A stretch of DNA of 33,523 nucleotides. Origin: Betaproteobacteria bacterium. GTDB taxonomy: Bacteria > Pseudomonadota > Gammaproteobacteria > Burkholderiales > Casimicrobiaceae. The position numbers and the translations under genes are program-made. The notes below the pieces were generated by a model. That model did not search any database. It saw only the letters and a program-made list of their open reading frames with translations, and had not been told where the DNA came from. Numbering within the stretch: the first letter of the stretch is position 1; each line of letters begins with the position of its first letter. Shown here piece after piece: positions 16,979 through 27,215 of this stretch. The stretch lies in the NCBI GenBank assembly GCA_029884335.1, contig JAOUIA010000042.1, forward strand, positions 1 through 33,523. Direction: 5' to 3'.

Positions 16979-17449
16979 ATGGACGCCTCCCGCCCCGCGT
17001 TCGTCCCTGCCTTCGCCGCCTGGCGCGAGCGCATCGAGGCGAGCTTCGCGCGGCAGGGCGCGATGGCCACGATCGGCGCGCGGCTCGACGCCGTCGATCC
17101 CGGCTACTGCGCGATCGGGCTCGTGCCCTCGCCCGCGCTCTCCCAGCAGCACGGCTACCTGCACGCGGGCGTCGTGGCGATGATCGTCGACTCCGCGGGC
17201 GGCTACGCCGGCTTCACGCTGTTCCCCGCCGACGCCTCCGTGCTGACCGTCGAGTTCAAGATCAACCTGCTGGCCCCGGCCGCGGGCGATCGCGTCGTCG
17301 CGGAGGGCTTCGTGGTGAAGAGCGGCCGCACGCTGACGATCACGCGCGGCGAGGTGCACGCCGAGCGCGGCGGCCGGCGCACGCTTTGCGCGACGATGCA
17401 GCAGACGCTGATGACGATGCACGGCAAGGCCGACGCGCCGGCCGTTTGA
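16979..17449 (+). CDS. PaaI-family hotdog-fold acyl-CoA thioesterase
   Basis: A 156-residue single-hotdog protein of the PaaI/YdiI type, expected to hydrolyse acyl-CoA thioesters as a tetramer. The signature helix region is [21 protein letters not shown], with the Asp in VDSAGG at the usual catalytic position, followed by [14 protein letters not shown] 16979 gives the family length. It is the first gene after the LiuR operator and 17 bp before liuA, so it should be induced with leucine breakdown. A safety-valve role that frees CoA from stalled intermediates is inference. Confidence 0.82.
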   Translation: MDASRPAFVPAFAAWRERIEASFARQGAMATIGARLDAVDPGYCAIGLVPSPALSQQHGYLHAGVVAMIVDSAGGYAGFTLFPADASVLTVEFKINLLAPAAGDRVVAEGFVVKSGRTLTITRGEVHAERGGRRTLCATMQQTLMTMHGKADAPAV

Positions 17450-17466
17450 CCACGGAGCCTGCCGCC

Positions 17467-18642
17467 ATGGTGGAACTGCCCTCGATCGACTTCGGCCTCG
17501 GCGAGACCGTCGGCATGCTGCGCGACACGGTGCGCGACTTCGCGCAGGCCGAGATCGCGCCGCGGGCGGCGGACATCGACCGCGCGAACGCGTTCCCGCC
17601 GGACCTGTGGCGCAAGATGGGCGACCTCGGCCTGCTCGGCATCACCGTCGAGGAGGCCTACGGCGGCGCCGGGCTCGGCTACGTCGCGCACGTCGTCGCG
17701 ATGGAGGAGATCTCGCGCGCCTCCGGCGCGATCGGGCTCTCCTACGGCGCGCACTCGAACCTGTGCGTGAACCAGATCCACCGCAACGGCAGCGAGGAGC
17801 AGAAGCGCCGCTACCTGCCGAGGCTCGTCTCGGGCGAGCACGTCGGCGCGCTGGCGATGAGCGAGCCGGGCTCGGGCTCCGACGTCGTGTCGATGCGCCT
17901 CGCCGCCGCGCGCCGCGGCGACGGCTACGTGCTGGACGGCTCGAAGATGTGGATCACCAACGGCCCCGACGCGGACACGCTGGTCGTGTACGCCAAGACC
18001 GACCCGCAGGCGGGCGCGCGCGGCATCACCGCGTTCGTGGTCGAGAAGGGCATGAAGGGCTTCACGACCGCGCAGAAGCTCGACAAGCTGGGCATGCGCG
18101 GCAGCAACACCTGCGAGCTGGTGTTCGACGGCTGCTTCGTGCCGGAGGCCAACGTGCTCGGCGCCGAGGGGCGCGGCGCCGGCATCCTGATGAGCGGGCT
18201 CGACTACGAGCGCGCGGTGCTCGCGGGCGGGCCGCTCGGCCTGATGGCGGCCGCGCTCGACGTCGTCGTGCCCTACGTGCACGAACGCTGCCAGTTCGGC
18301 CAGCCGATCGGCGAGTTCCAGCTGATGCAGGGCAAGCTCGCCGACATGTACACGACGTTCAACGCCTGCCGCGCCTACGTCTACGCGGTCGCCGCGGCGC
18401 TCGACCGCGGCCACGGCGGCACCACCGCGCGCAAGGACGCCGCGGGCGCGATCCTCTATGCCTCCGAGCGGGCGACCTGGCTCGCCGGCGAGGCGATCCA
18501 GGCGCTCGGCGGCAACGGCTACGTCAACGACTACCCGACCGGTCGCATCTGGCGCGACGCCAAGCTCTACGAGATCGGGGCCGGGACCTCCGAGATCAGG
18601 CGGATGCTGATCGGGAGGGAGCTGTTCAACGAAACCAAGTAG
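17467..18642 (+). CDS. liuA: Isovaleryl-CoA dehydrogenase
   Basis: FAD-dependent oxidation of isovaleryl-CoA to 3-methylcrotonyl-CoA, the first committed step of the leucine pathway. The 391-residue protein has the acyl-CoA dehydrogenase motifs [10 protein letters not shown] and WITNGPDAD. Catalytic base E248 lies in [12 protein letters not shown], the position specific to isovaleryl-CoA dehydrogenases, while the usual C-terminal glutamate is replaced ([11 protein letters not shown]). GGAG about 9 bases upstream supports ATG 17467. A long hairpin element starts 10 bp after the stop, separating this gene from the rest of the operon. Confidence 0.95.
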   Translation: MVELPSIDFGLGETVGMLRDTVRDFAQAEIAPRAADIDRANAFPPDLWRKMGDLGLLGITVEEAYGGAGLGYVAHVVAMEEISRASGAIGLSYGAHSNLCVNQIHRNGSEEQKRRYLPRLVSGEHVGALAMSEPGSGSDVVSMRLAAARRGDGYVLDGSKMWITNGPDADTLVVYAKTDPQAGARGITAFVVEKGMKGFTTAQKLDKLGMRGSNTCELVFDGCFVPEANVLGAEGRGAGILMSGLDYERAVLAGGPLGLMAAALDVVVPYVHERCQFGQPIGEFQLMQGKLADMYTTFNACRAYVYAVAAALDRGHGGTTARKDAAGAILYASERATWLAGEAIQALGGNGYVNDYPTGRIWRDAKLYEIGAGTSEIRRMLIGRELFNETK

Positions 18643-18651
18643 GGTAGGCGG

Positions 18652-18850
18652 GGCTGGCGTCCCGTACCGGAAGTTCCTTGCACAAGGACGAGCGAGAAAT
18701 GACGCGCTGCATTGTTGCCGGTCTTGCGGGTATTCACGATACCCGCTGCGACCGGCGTCGCGCAGCGCGCCATTTTCGTCGTCCTTGCGCGAGCGTAGGT
18801 GGTTGCTGCGCTGCGATGTGGCAAGGAACTCCCGGTACGAGACACTAGGG
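18652..18850. repeat. Long inverted-repeat element, copy 2 (inside the liu operon)
   Basis: A 199-bp element that is almost wholly self-complementary. Outer arms at 18652-18677 and 18825-18850 match the ends of the copy at 5359-5456. Inner arms (CAAGGACGAGCG..., GCGCGCTGC, GCCGGTC) continue the pairing to a centre at 18726-18746, where GCGGGTAT and ATACCCGC flank a 5-base loop. The right half carries about 32 extra bases between outer and inner arms, and these are also present in the short copy. No open frame or transposase is present and no clear target duplication flanks it. Confidence 0.88.
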
Positions 18851-18935
18851 CGCCCCGTCTCCCGGCCGGGACAACGCCGTCGTTTGGCAGCCCGGTCCCC
18901 AGCCTCCAGCCCCGTCTTCGAAGGAGCGCAGCGAC

Positions 18936-20120
18936 ATGCTCAACGACCCCATCGTCATCGTCGGCGCCGCCCGCACGCCGATGGCCGGCTTCCAGGGCGA
19001 CTTCGCGGCGCTGTCGGCGAGCGAGCTCGGCGCCGCGGCGATCAAGGCGGCGGTCGAGCGCGCCGGCATCGCGCCCGCCGACGTGCAGGAAGTCGTCATG
19101 GGCAACGTGCTGCCCGCCGGGCAGGGGCAGGCGCCGGCGCGCCAGGCGTCGCTGAAGGCCGGGTTGCCGCTGGCCGCGGGCTGCACGACGATCAACAAGA
19201 TGTGCGGCTCGGCGATGAAGGCCGCGATGCTCGCTCACGACCTCCTCGCCGCCGGCACGAACGACGTGATGGTCGCCGGCGGCATGGAGTCGATGAGCAA
19301 CGCGCCCTACCTGCTGCCGAAGGCGCGCGCCGGCTACCGCATGGGCCACCAGGTCGTGCAGGACCACATGTTCCTCGACGGCCTCGAGGACGCCTACGAC
19401 AAGGGGCGCCTGATGGGCACGTTCGCCGAGGACTGCGCGGCGAAGTTCGCGTTCACGCGCGAGGCGCAGGACGCGTTCGCGCTGGCCTCGCTCGAGCGCG
19501 CGCTGCGCGCCAACGACGACGGCACGTTCGCCTGGGAGATCGCGCCGGTGACCGTGTCCGGGCGCATGGGCGAGGTGCGGGTCGACAAGGACGAGCAGCC
19601 GGCGAAGGCCCAGCCTGCGAAGATCCCGACGCTCAAGCCCGCGTTCCGCAAGGACGGCACGGTGACCGCCGCGAACTCGAGCTCGATCTCCGACGGCGCC
19701 GCCGCGCTGGTGATGATGCGCCGCTCCACCGCCGAGAAGCGCGGCCTGAAGCCGCTCGCGCTGGTGCTGGGGCACGCCACGCACGCGCAGGAGCCGGGGC
19801 TCTTCACCACCGCGCCGGTCGGCGCGATCGACAAGGTGCTGCGCAAGGTCGACTGGTCGGCGCGCGAGGTCGACCTGTGGGAGATCAACGAGGCGTTCGC
19901 GGTGGTGACGATGGCCGCGATGCACGAGCACAAGCTGCCCCACGAGCGCGTCAACGTGCACGGCGGCGCCTGCGCGCTCGGCCACCCGATCGGCGCCTCG
20001 GGGGCGCGCATCGTCGTGACGCTGCTCGGCGCGCTGCGCAAGCGCGGCCTGCGCCGCGGCGTCGCCGCGCTGTGCATCGGCGGCGGCGAGGCCACCGCGA
20101 TGGCGATCGAGCTCGCGTAG
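18936..20120 (+). CDS. atoB: Acetyl-CoA C-acetyltransferase (thiolase)
   Basis: Degradative/biosynthetic thiolase II interconverting acetoacetyl-CoA and two acetyl-CoA. The 394-residue protein has catalytic C90 in NKMCGSAMKA, NEAFAVV, H350 in GHPIGASG and C380 in CIGGGEA, with spacing matching the Zoogloea enzyme. AAGGAG at 18921-18926, 9 bases before ATG 18936, sets the start. In the liu context it would process acetoacetyl-CoA made from acetoacetate; it could also supply PHA synthesis. The gene is separated from liuA by 293 bp that hold the hairpin element plus an 85-bp leader without other clear signals. Confidence 0.9.
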   Translation: MLNDPIVIVGAARTPMAGFQGDFAALSASELGAAAIKAAVERAGIAPADVQEVVMGNVLPAGQGQAPARQASLKAGLPLAAGCTTINKMCGSAMKAAMLAHDLLAAGTNDVMVAGGMESMSNAPYLLPKARAGYRMGHQVVQDHMFLDGLEDAYDKGRLMGTFAEDCAAKFAFTREAQDAFALASLERALRANDDGTFAWEIAPVTVSGRMGEVRVDKDEQPAKAQPAKIPTLKPAFRKDGTVTAANSSSISDGAAALVMMRRSTAEKRGLKPLALVLGHATHAQEPGLFTTAPVGAIDKVLRKVDWSAREVDLWEINEAFAVVTMAAMHEHKLPHERVNVHGGACALGHPIGASGARIVVTLLGALRKRGLRRGVAALCIGGGEATAMAIELA

Positions 20121-20129
20121 GCGCGGGCG

Positions 20130-21050
20130 ATGAGGGCTGCGGCCGTGCCGGCGGCGATGGCGAGCGGCGTGCCGTGGGCGGTGTACGCGAAGCTCGTCGG
20201 CGTGGCGGCGATCTGGGGCGGGACGTTCATCGCCGGCCGCGTGGCGACGGCGGAGATGGCGGGCACGTCGGCGGCGCTGTGGCGCTACCTCTTCGCCTGC
20301 GCGACGCTCCTCGCCGCGTCGCGCGCGCTGGAGGGCGGACTGCCGCGGCTCGCCGCGCGCCAGTGGCTCGGCGTGGCGCTGCTCGGCGCGACGGGGGTGG
20401 CGGCGTACAACCTCTTCTTCATGTTCGGCCTCAAGAGCGTGCCGGCCGGGCGCGCCGCGCTCATCGTCGCGCTGAATCCGGCCGTCACGCTGCTCGGCGC
20501 GGCGCTGCTGTTCGGCGAGCCGCTCGCGAAGCGCAAGCTGGCCGGCATCGCGCTGGCGCTCGCGGGCGCAGCGGTCGTCATCGGGCGCGGCAACCCGTTC
20601 GCGTTGCTGGGCGGAGCGCTCGGCGCGGGCGAGGCGCTGATCCTCGGCTGCGTGATCTCGTGGTCCGCGTTCACGCTCGTCGCCAAGCGGCTGATGGCCG
20701 GGCTCTCGCCGCTGGCGGTGACCACCTACGCGTCGCTCACCGGCACGCTCATGCTGGCCGTCGCCACGCTGGTCGAAGGCGCACCGTTCCTGCCGCAGGC
20801 CTCGGCACGGGCGTGGCTCGCGCTCGTCTTCCTCGGCGTGCTCGGCACGGCGGTGGCGTTCGTCTGGTACAACGACGGCGTGCGCCGGCTGGGCGCGGCG
20901 CGCGCCCCGGTGTTCATCAACCTCGTGCCGGTCGCCGCGGTCGCGCTCGCCTGGGGGCTGCTCGACGAGCGCGTCGAGGCCGCCACGCTCGGCGGCGGCG
21001 CGCTGGTCCTGGCCGGCATCTACGTGCTCAACGCGCCGCGGCGGGGGTGA
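20130..21050 (+). CDS. EamA/DMT-family transporter
   Basis: A polytopic inner-membrane protein of 306 residues with about ten membrane segments in two EamA repeats (about 15-145 and 155-300). The first repeat opens with [14 protein letters not shown] and the second with [21 protein letters not shown] proteins often export amino acids or metabolites; the substrate is not predictable. ATG 20130 lies 9 bp after the thiolase; ATG 20157 is an alternative that still keeps the first helix. Its stop is 4 bp before the next acyl-CoA dehydrogenase, so it is part of the operon. Confidence 0.85.
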   Translation: MRAAAVPAAMASGVPWAVYAKLVGVAAIWGGTFIAGRVATAEMAGTSAALWRYLFACATLLAASRALEGGLPRLAARQWLGVALLGATGVAAYNLFFMFGLKSVPAGRAALIVALNPAVTLLGAALLFGEPLAKRKLAGIALALAGAAVVIGRGNPFALLGGALGAGEALILGCVISWSAFTLVAKRLMAGLSPLAVTTYASLTGTLMLAVATLVEGAPFLPQASARAWLALVFLGVLGTAVAFVWYNDGVRRLGAARAPVFINLVPVAAVALAWGLLDERVEAATLGGGALVLAGIYVLNAPRRG

Positions 21051-21054
21051 GGCC

Positions 21055-22182
21055 ATGCTGTTGAACGACGAGCAGACGCTGATCCGCGACACGCTGCGCG
21101 CGTTCGCGCAGGAGCGCCTCGCGCCGCACGCCGGGCGCTGGGACCGCGAGCACCACTTCCCGCGCGAGGAGCTGGCAGCACTCGGCGAGCTCGGCGCGCT
21201 GGGCATGACGATCCCGGAGCAGTGGGGCGGCGCGGGCGCGGGCTACGTCGCGCTCGCCCTGGCGCTCGAGGAGATCGCCGCGGGCGACGGGGCCACCTCC
21301 ACGATCGTGTCCGTGCAGAACTCCGTGGTGTGCGGGCCGCTCTTCGCGTTCGGCACCGACGCCCAGAAGGAGCGGTGGCTGAAGCCGCTCGCGTCGGGGC
21401 GGAAGCTCGGCTGCTTCTGCCTCACCGAGCCGCACGTCGGCTCCGACGCCGCCGCGATCGCAACGCGCGCCGAGCGGCGCGACGGCCACTACCGCTTGAG
21501 CGGCGTCAAGCAGTTCATCACCACGGGCCGCAACGCGGACACCGCGATCGTGTTCGCGGTGACCGACAGGACGGCGGGGAAGAAGGGCATCAGCGCGTTC
21601 GTCGTCGACACGGACCTGCCGGGCTTTCGCGTGGCCCGCATCGAGGACAAGGTCGGCCAGCGCGCCTCCGACACCGCGCAGATCGTCCTCGAGGACTGCG
21701 ACGTCCCCTTCGAGAACCGGCTGGGCGCCGAGGGCGAGGGCTACCGCATCGCGCTCGCCAACCTCGAGGCGGGGCGCATCGGCATCGCCGCGCAGGCGGT
21801 CGGCATGGCGCGCGCGGCGTTCGAGGCCGCGCTCGCCTACGCTCGCGAGCGCGTCGCGTTCGGCAAGCCGATCGCCGAGCACCAGGCAGTGTCGTTCCGG
21901 CTCGCGGACATGGCGACCTCGATCGAGGCGGCGCGCCAGCTCGCCTGGCACGCCGCGAGCCTGCGCGACGCCGGGCAGCCGTGTCTCAAGGAGGCGTCGA
22001 TGGCCAAGCTCTTCGCCTCCGAGATGGCCGAGCGCGTGTGCTCCGACGCGCTGCAGATCCACGGCGGCTACGGCTACGTCAGCGACTTCCCCGTCGAGCG
22101 CATCTGGCGCGACGTGCGCGTGTGCCAGATCTACGAAGGCACGAGCGACATCCAGCGCCTCGTGATCGGGCGCGCGCTGTGA
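21055..22182 (+). CDS. Acyl-CoA dehydrogenase
   Basis: FAD-dependent acyl-CoA dehydrogenase of 375 residues, distinct from liuA. It has [20 protein letters not shown] and the ordinary C-terminal catalytic glutamate E361 in YEGTSDIQR, so it belongs to the short/branched-chain group and not to isovaleryl-CoA dehydrogenases. Substrate is unknown; a 2-methyl-branched or short straight acyl-CoA is reasonable. GTGAGG just before ATG 21055 serves as ribosome site and overlaps the EamA stop. The MaoC gene start (GTG) overlaps this gene's TGA, indicating translational coupling and a joint dehydrogenation-hydration step. Confidence 0.92.
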   Translation: MLLNDEQTLIRDTLRAFAQERLAPHAGRWDREHHFPREELAALGELGALGMTIPEQWGGAGAGYVALALALEEIAAGDGATSTIVSVQNSVVCGPLFAFGTDAQKERWLKPLASGRKLGCFCLTEPHVGSDAAAIATRAERRDGHYRLSGVKQFITTGRNADTAIVFAVTDRTAGKKGISAFVVDTDLPGFRVARIEDKVGQRASDTAQIVLEDCDVPFENRLGAEGEGYRIALANLEAGRIGIAAQAVGMARAAFEAALAYARERVAFGKPIAEHQAVSFRLADMATSIEAARQLAWHAASLRDAGQPCLKEASMAKLFASEMAERVCSDALQIHGGYGYVSDFPVERIWRDVRVCQIYEGTSDIQRLVIGRAL

Positions 22183-22625
22183 GCGCTCCGCTGGCCGCGG
22201 TGGGCGAGCGCTTCGCCGAGCGCGTCGAGTTCGACGTCGAGTCGATCCGCGCGTTCGCGCACGCCGTCGGGGACCGCAATCCGCTGCACCACGACGCCGC
22301 CTACGCCGCCCGCAGCCCGTTTGGGACGATCATCGCCAGCGGCACGCACGCGACGGCGCGCCTGCTGGCGCTCACCGCCACGCACTACTCGCGCAGCTGC
22401 CAGCCGCTGGGCCTGGACTGCAGCTTCCGCTTCGTCCGCGCGGTTCCCGCCGGCGTCACGCTCGACCTCCAGTGGGACGTCACCGCGCGCGAGCCGAAGG
22501 CCTCGCTCGCCGGCGACGTCGTCACGCTCGACGGCCGCGCCATCGACGACGACGGCGTCGTCTACGTCACCGGGCACGCCACGCTGCTGCTGCGGCCGCG
22601 CCACGATTCCGAGGAGAAAGCATGA
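22179..22625 (+). CDS. MaoC-like (R)-specific enoyl-CoA hydratase
   Basis: A 148-residue single-hotdog MaoC-family protein. The hydratase motif is seen as [14 protein letters not shown] followed by [14 protein letters not shown], with the Asp and His of the D-x-N-P-x-H pattern. It would add water to an enoyl-CoA. The GTG start at 22179 overlaps the preceding TGA (GTGA) and its own TGA overlaps the next ATG (ATGA), so the three genes are translationally coupled. A thioesterase or ketoacyl-binding role cannot be excluded for the fold. Confidence 0.85.
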   Translation: MSAPLAAVGERFAERVEFDVESIRAFAHAVGDRNPLHHDAAYAARSPFGTIIASGTHATARLLALTATHYSRSCQPLGLDCSFRFVRAVPAGVTLDLQWDVTAREPKASLAGDVVTLDGRAIDDDGVVYVTGHATLLLRPRHDSEEKA

Positions 22626-23008
22626 TCACGCACATCCGCTTCCTGGTCGACGACCTCGCCCGCGACGTCGCGTTCTACCGCGACATCATGCTGCTGAAGC
22701 AGGTCGTCGACGTTCCCGGCGTGTACGCCGAGCTCGACGCCGGCGCCGTGCGCCTCGCGTTCTACCGCCGCGACCTCATGTCGGAGGTGCTCGGCGAGGC
22801 GTGCGGCACGCGGGGCGGCGACGACGTCGTGCTTGCCTTGCGCGTGCGCAGCGTCGACGAGGAGGCCGCGCGGCTCGCCGCGAAGGGCATCCTGCTGACG
22901 AGGCCTCCGCACGACCAGGAGGCGTGGCACCAGCGCGTCGCGCACCTGCGCGACGCCTCGGGGCGGCTCGTGGAGATCTGGACGCCGCTGGCGAGGCCGG
23001 CGCAGTAG
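22622..23008 (+). CDS. VOC-superfamily (glyoxalase/dioxygenase fold) protein
   Basis: A 128-residue protein with the betaalphabetabetabeta repeat typical of vicinal-oxygen-chelate proteins: [23 protein letters not shown] at the start (shortened here to its pattern of strand plus helix with AFYRD) and LRDASGRLVEIWTP at the end, where E is the usual last metal ligand. Metal ligands elsewhere are not all clear. GAGGAG lies 5 bases before ATG 22622, which overlaps the MaoC stop. Function unknown; epimerase or lyase activity on a CoA ester is possible but not supported. Confidence 0.78.
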   Translation: MITHIRFLVDDLARDVAFYRDIMLLKQVVDVPGVYAELDAGAVRLAFYRRDLMSEVLGEACGTRGGDDVVLALRVRSVDEEAARLAAKGILLTRPPHDQEAWHQRVAHLRDASGRLVEIWTPLARPAQ

Positions 23009-23010
23009 CG

Positions 23011-23646
23011 ATGGCCGAGTACGTCCTCCACTGCTTCGCGCAGTCCGGCAACGCCTACAAGCCGGCGCTGCTGCTCGAGCTGGCCGGCGCCGACTGGGCG
23101 CCGCGCTTCGTCGACTACTTCGGCGGCGAGACGCGAACGCCCGCGTACCGCGCGATCAACGTCATGGGCGAGGTGCCGGTGCTCGAGCACGGCGGGCTTA
23201 AGCTCGCGCAGTCCGGCGTGATTCTCGACTACCTCGCGCAGCGCTTCGCGCAGTTCGGCGCCCGCGGCGAGGACGAGCGGCGCGAGGTGCTGCGATGGCT
23301 GCTGTGGGACAACCACAAGCTGACGGGCTACACGGCGACGCTCCGCTTCCTGCGCACGTTCGCCTCCTCGCCGGAGCCCGCGGTGGTCGCCGAGTTCGGC
23401 AGGCGCGCGCGCGCCGCGTGGGACGTGCTCGAGGCGCACCTGGACGCGCGCGCGTTCGTCGTCGGCGAGCGGCCGACGGTCGCCGACCTGTCGCTGTGCG
23501 GCTACCTGTTCTGGGAGGAGGAACTCGGGATACACTGGCGCGATTCGCACCCGGCGATCGCCGCGTGGCTCGGGCGCATCCGCGCGCTGCCGCGCTGGCG
23601 TGCTCCCTACGAACTCATGCCCGGACATCCGAGGCTCGCTGCCTGA
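23011..23646 (+). CDS. Glutathione S-transferase-like protein
   Basis: A 211-residue GST-fold protein. The N-terminal thioredoxin-like domain (1-80) has [16 protein letters not shown], the cis-Pro in GEVPVLEH and the glutathione-contacting QSGVILDYL; the C-terminal helical domain has [12 protein letters not shown], the N-capping box. S12 in QSGN is a plausible catalytic residue. The gene starts 2 bp after the VOC stop and is followed by liuB after 4 bp. The substrate is unknown. Confidence 0.88.
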   Translation: MAEYVLHCFAQSGNAYKPALLLELAGADWAPRFVDYFGGETRTPAYRAINVMGEVPVLEHGGLKLAQSGVILDYLAQRFAQFGARGEDERREVLRWLLWDNHKLTGYTATLRFLRTFASSPEPAVVAEFGRRARAAWDVLEAHLDARAFVVGERPTVADLSLCGYLFWEEELGIHWRDSHPAIAAWLGRIRALPRWRAPYELMPGHPRLAA

Positions 23647-23650
23647 CGCC

Positions 23651-25258
<1,608 letters not shown>

Positions 25259-25279
25259 CCGCGCTCCACGCATCCCGAC

Positions 25280-26137
25280 ATGCCAAGAAAGAAACTGCCC
25301 GAGCCCGGGCTCCCGCAGCTGCCGACGTTCGCGACGATCGCGACGGCCGTCCGCAACGGCGTCGCGCTGGTGACGCTCGACCGCCCGGAAAAGCACAACG
25401 CGTTCGACGAGCGCCTGATCGCCGAGCTCACGCAGGCGCTCCTCACGCTCGACGCGATGCCCGACGTGCGCGCCGTCGTCCTGCTCGGCGCGGGGGAGAG
25501 CTTCTGCGCCGGCGCCGACCTCGACTGGATGCGGCGCATGGCCGCCTTCGACTACGAGCAGAACCTCGCCGACGCGCGGGCGCTGGCGCGGCTGCTGCAG
25601 GTGCTCTCCGGGCTCGCCAAGCCGACCGTCGCGCGGGTCCATGGGCCGGCCTACGGTGGCGGCGTGGGGCTCGTGGCCTGCTGCGACATCGCGATCGCGG
25701 CAATCGGGGCGACGTTCGCGCTTTCGGAGGCGAGGCTCGGGCTGATCCCGGCGACCATCGGCCCCTACGTCGTCGAGGCGATGGGCGCGCGCGCGGCGCG
25801 CCGCTACATGCTGACCGGCGAGCGATTCGAGGCCGCCGAGGCCTACCGCATCGGCCTGGTGCACGACCTCGCGCCGTCGGTCGAAGCGCTGGACGAGCGC
25901 GTCAACGACCTGCTCGGGGCGCTGATGCTCGCCGGGCCGCACGCGCAGACGGCGGTGAAGGCGCTGGTCCGCGCGATCGCGCACAGGCCGATCGACGAGC
26001 GCGTGGTCGGCGACACCGCGGAGCGCATCGCGACCGTGCGCGCCTCCGACGAGGCGCGCGAGGGCGTGGCGGCGTTCCTGGGCAAGCGATCGCCGGCGTG
26101 GGTGCCGGCGGCGCTTCGCGCGAAGAGGAAGCGGTGA
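25280..26137 (+). CDS. liuC: 3-Methylglutaconyl-CoA hydratase
   Basis: Crotonase-fold enzyme that hydrates 3-methylglutaconyl-CoA to HMG-CoA. The 285-residue protein has the oxyanion-hole segments FCAGADLDWM (75-84) and GPAYGGGVGL, and catalytic E150 in SEARLGLIPATIGPYV, a signature of this subgroup. A Pro/Lys-rich 17-residue leader precedes the fold, and no strong ribosome site is seen before ATG 25280. Its TGA overlaps the ATG of the DUF4126 gene (TGATG). Position between liuB and liuD agrees with the assignment. Confidence 0.92.
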   Translation: MPRKKLPEPGLPQLPTFATIATAVRNGVALVTLDRPEKHNAFDERLIAELTQALLTLDAMPDVRAVVLLGAGESFCAGADLDWMRRMAAFDYEQNLADARALARLLQVLSGLAKPTVARVHGPAYGGGVGLVACCDIAIAAIGATFALSEARLGLIPATIGPYVVEAMGARAARRYMLTGERFEAAEAYRIGLVHDLAPSVEALDERVNDLLGALMLAGPHAQTAVKALVRAIAHRPIDERVVGDTAERIATVRASDEAREGVAAFLGKRSPAWVPAALRAKRKR

Positions 26138-26778
26138 TGGACGCGGCCGGCCTGGACACGTGGCAGCTGGTCGCGCTGGCCGGAGCGCTCGGCTGGGCGA
26201 GCGGGTTGCGCCTCTATGCCGTCCTGTTCATCGTCGGCGGGCTAGGCTACCTCGGCTGGATTCCGCTGCCCGGAGGCCTCACGCTGCTCGCGCACCCCTT
26301 CGTCCTCGCCGCTTCGTTCGCGATGTTCGTCGTCGAGTTCGTCGCCGACAAGATCCCGGTGTTCGACTCGTTCTGGGACACCGTGCAGACGTTCGTGCGC
26401 ATTCCCGCGGGCGCGGCGCTCGCGGCCAGCGTGTTCGGCGACGCGTCGGGCGCGACCGCGCTCGCCGCGGCGATCCTCGGCGGCACGCTCGCGGCGGGCA
26501 GCCACTTCGCCAAGTCGGGCGGCCGCATGGCGATCAACACCTCGCCCGAGCCGTTCTCCAACTGGGCCGCCTCGTTCGGCGAGGACCTCGCGGTGGGCGT
26601 GGTGCTGTGGCTCGCGTACGAGCACCCGTTCGTCGCGCTGTTCGTGCTCGGCCTGTTCGTGCTGGGCATGATCTGGCTGATCCCGAGGCTCTGGCGCTTC
26701 CTCGCGCGCGCGTTCTCCGGCCTTGCGCGCGCGTTCGGCGCGCAGCCGCGCGACGGCGCGCACGGGAGCGGATCGTGA
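26137..26778 (+). CDS. DUF4126 membrane protein
   Basis: A 213-residue inner-membrane protein with about five or six hydrophobic segments. It matches the DUF4126 family by LGWASGLRLYAVLFIVGGL at the N-terminus, VEFVADKIPVFDSFWD and the small-residue-rich GTLAAGSHFAKSGGR; the tail has an Arg-rich amphipathic stretch. No biochemical function is known to me. Its ATG overlaps the liuC stop and the next gene's GTG overlaps its own stop, so it is tightly built into the operon. Confidence 0.85.
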   Translation: MDAAGLDTWQLVALAGALGWASGLRLYAVLFIVGGLGYLGWIPLPGGLTLLAHPFVLAASFAMFVVEFVADKIPVFDSFWDTVQTFVRIPAGAALAASVFGDASGATALAAAILGGTLAAGSHFAKSGGRMAINTSPEPFSNWAASFGEDLAVGVVLWLAYEHPFVALFVLGLFVLGMIWLIPRLWRFLARAFSGLARAFGAQPRDGAHGSGS

Positions 26779-27215
26779 ACCCGGTCGCGGAGCGCTGGCT
26801 CCTCTACCCGCTGCTCGCCATGGCGCTGCTGACGTTCGCGGTCGGCACGCTCATGTACCGGCGGCGGGTGGCCGAGATCCGGCGCAAGGGCGTGCGCCTG
26901 CAGTCGATCGCCAGCTCGGCAGGCATGGCCGCGACACTCGAGGACACGCGCGCTTCGGACAACTTCCGCAACCTGTTCGAGGTGCCGGTGCTGTTCTACG
27001 CCGGCGTGCTCGTCGCCTACGCCGCGCACCTCGCCTCGCCCGCGTACCTCGCGGTGGCGTGGGCGTTCGTCGCCGCCCGCATCGTGCACAGCGCGATCCA
27101 GTGCACGACGAACCGGGTGCGATACCGCTTCCTCGCGTTCGTCACCGGCTTCTGGCTGGTCGCCGCGCTCTGGGCGCTGCTCGGCTGGGACCTCGTCGTC
27201 GCGGGCAAGGGCTGA
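26775..27215 (+). CDS. MAPEG-family membrane protein
   Basis: A 146-residue four-helix membrane protein of the MAPEG (membrane-associated eicosanoid and glutathione metabolism) type: first helix LLYPLLAMALLTFAVGTLMY, then the characteristic DNFRNLFEVPVLFYAGVL and ARIVHSAIQCTTNRVRYRF. Human members are glutathione-dependent transferases; bacterial roles are largely unknown. The GTG start at 26775 overlaps the DUF4126 stop and its TGA overlaps the liuD ATG, so it is translated together with the carboxylase. Confidence 0.85.
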   Translation: MNPVAERWLLYPLLAMALLTFAVGTLMYRRRVAEIRRKGVRLQSIASSAGMAATLEDTRASDNFRNLFEVPVLFYAGVLVAYAAHLASPAYLAVAWAFVAARIVHSAIQCTTNRVRYRFLAFVTGFWLVAALWALLGWDLVVAGKG

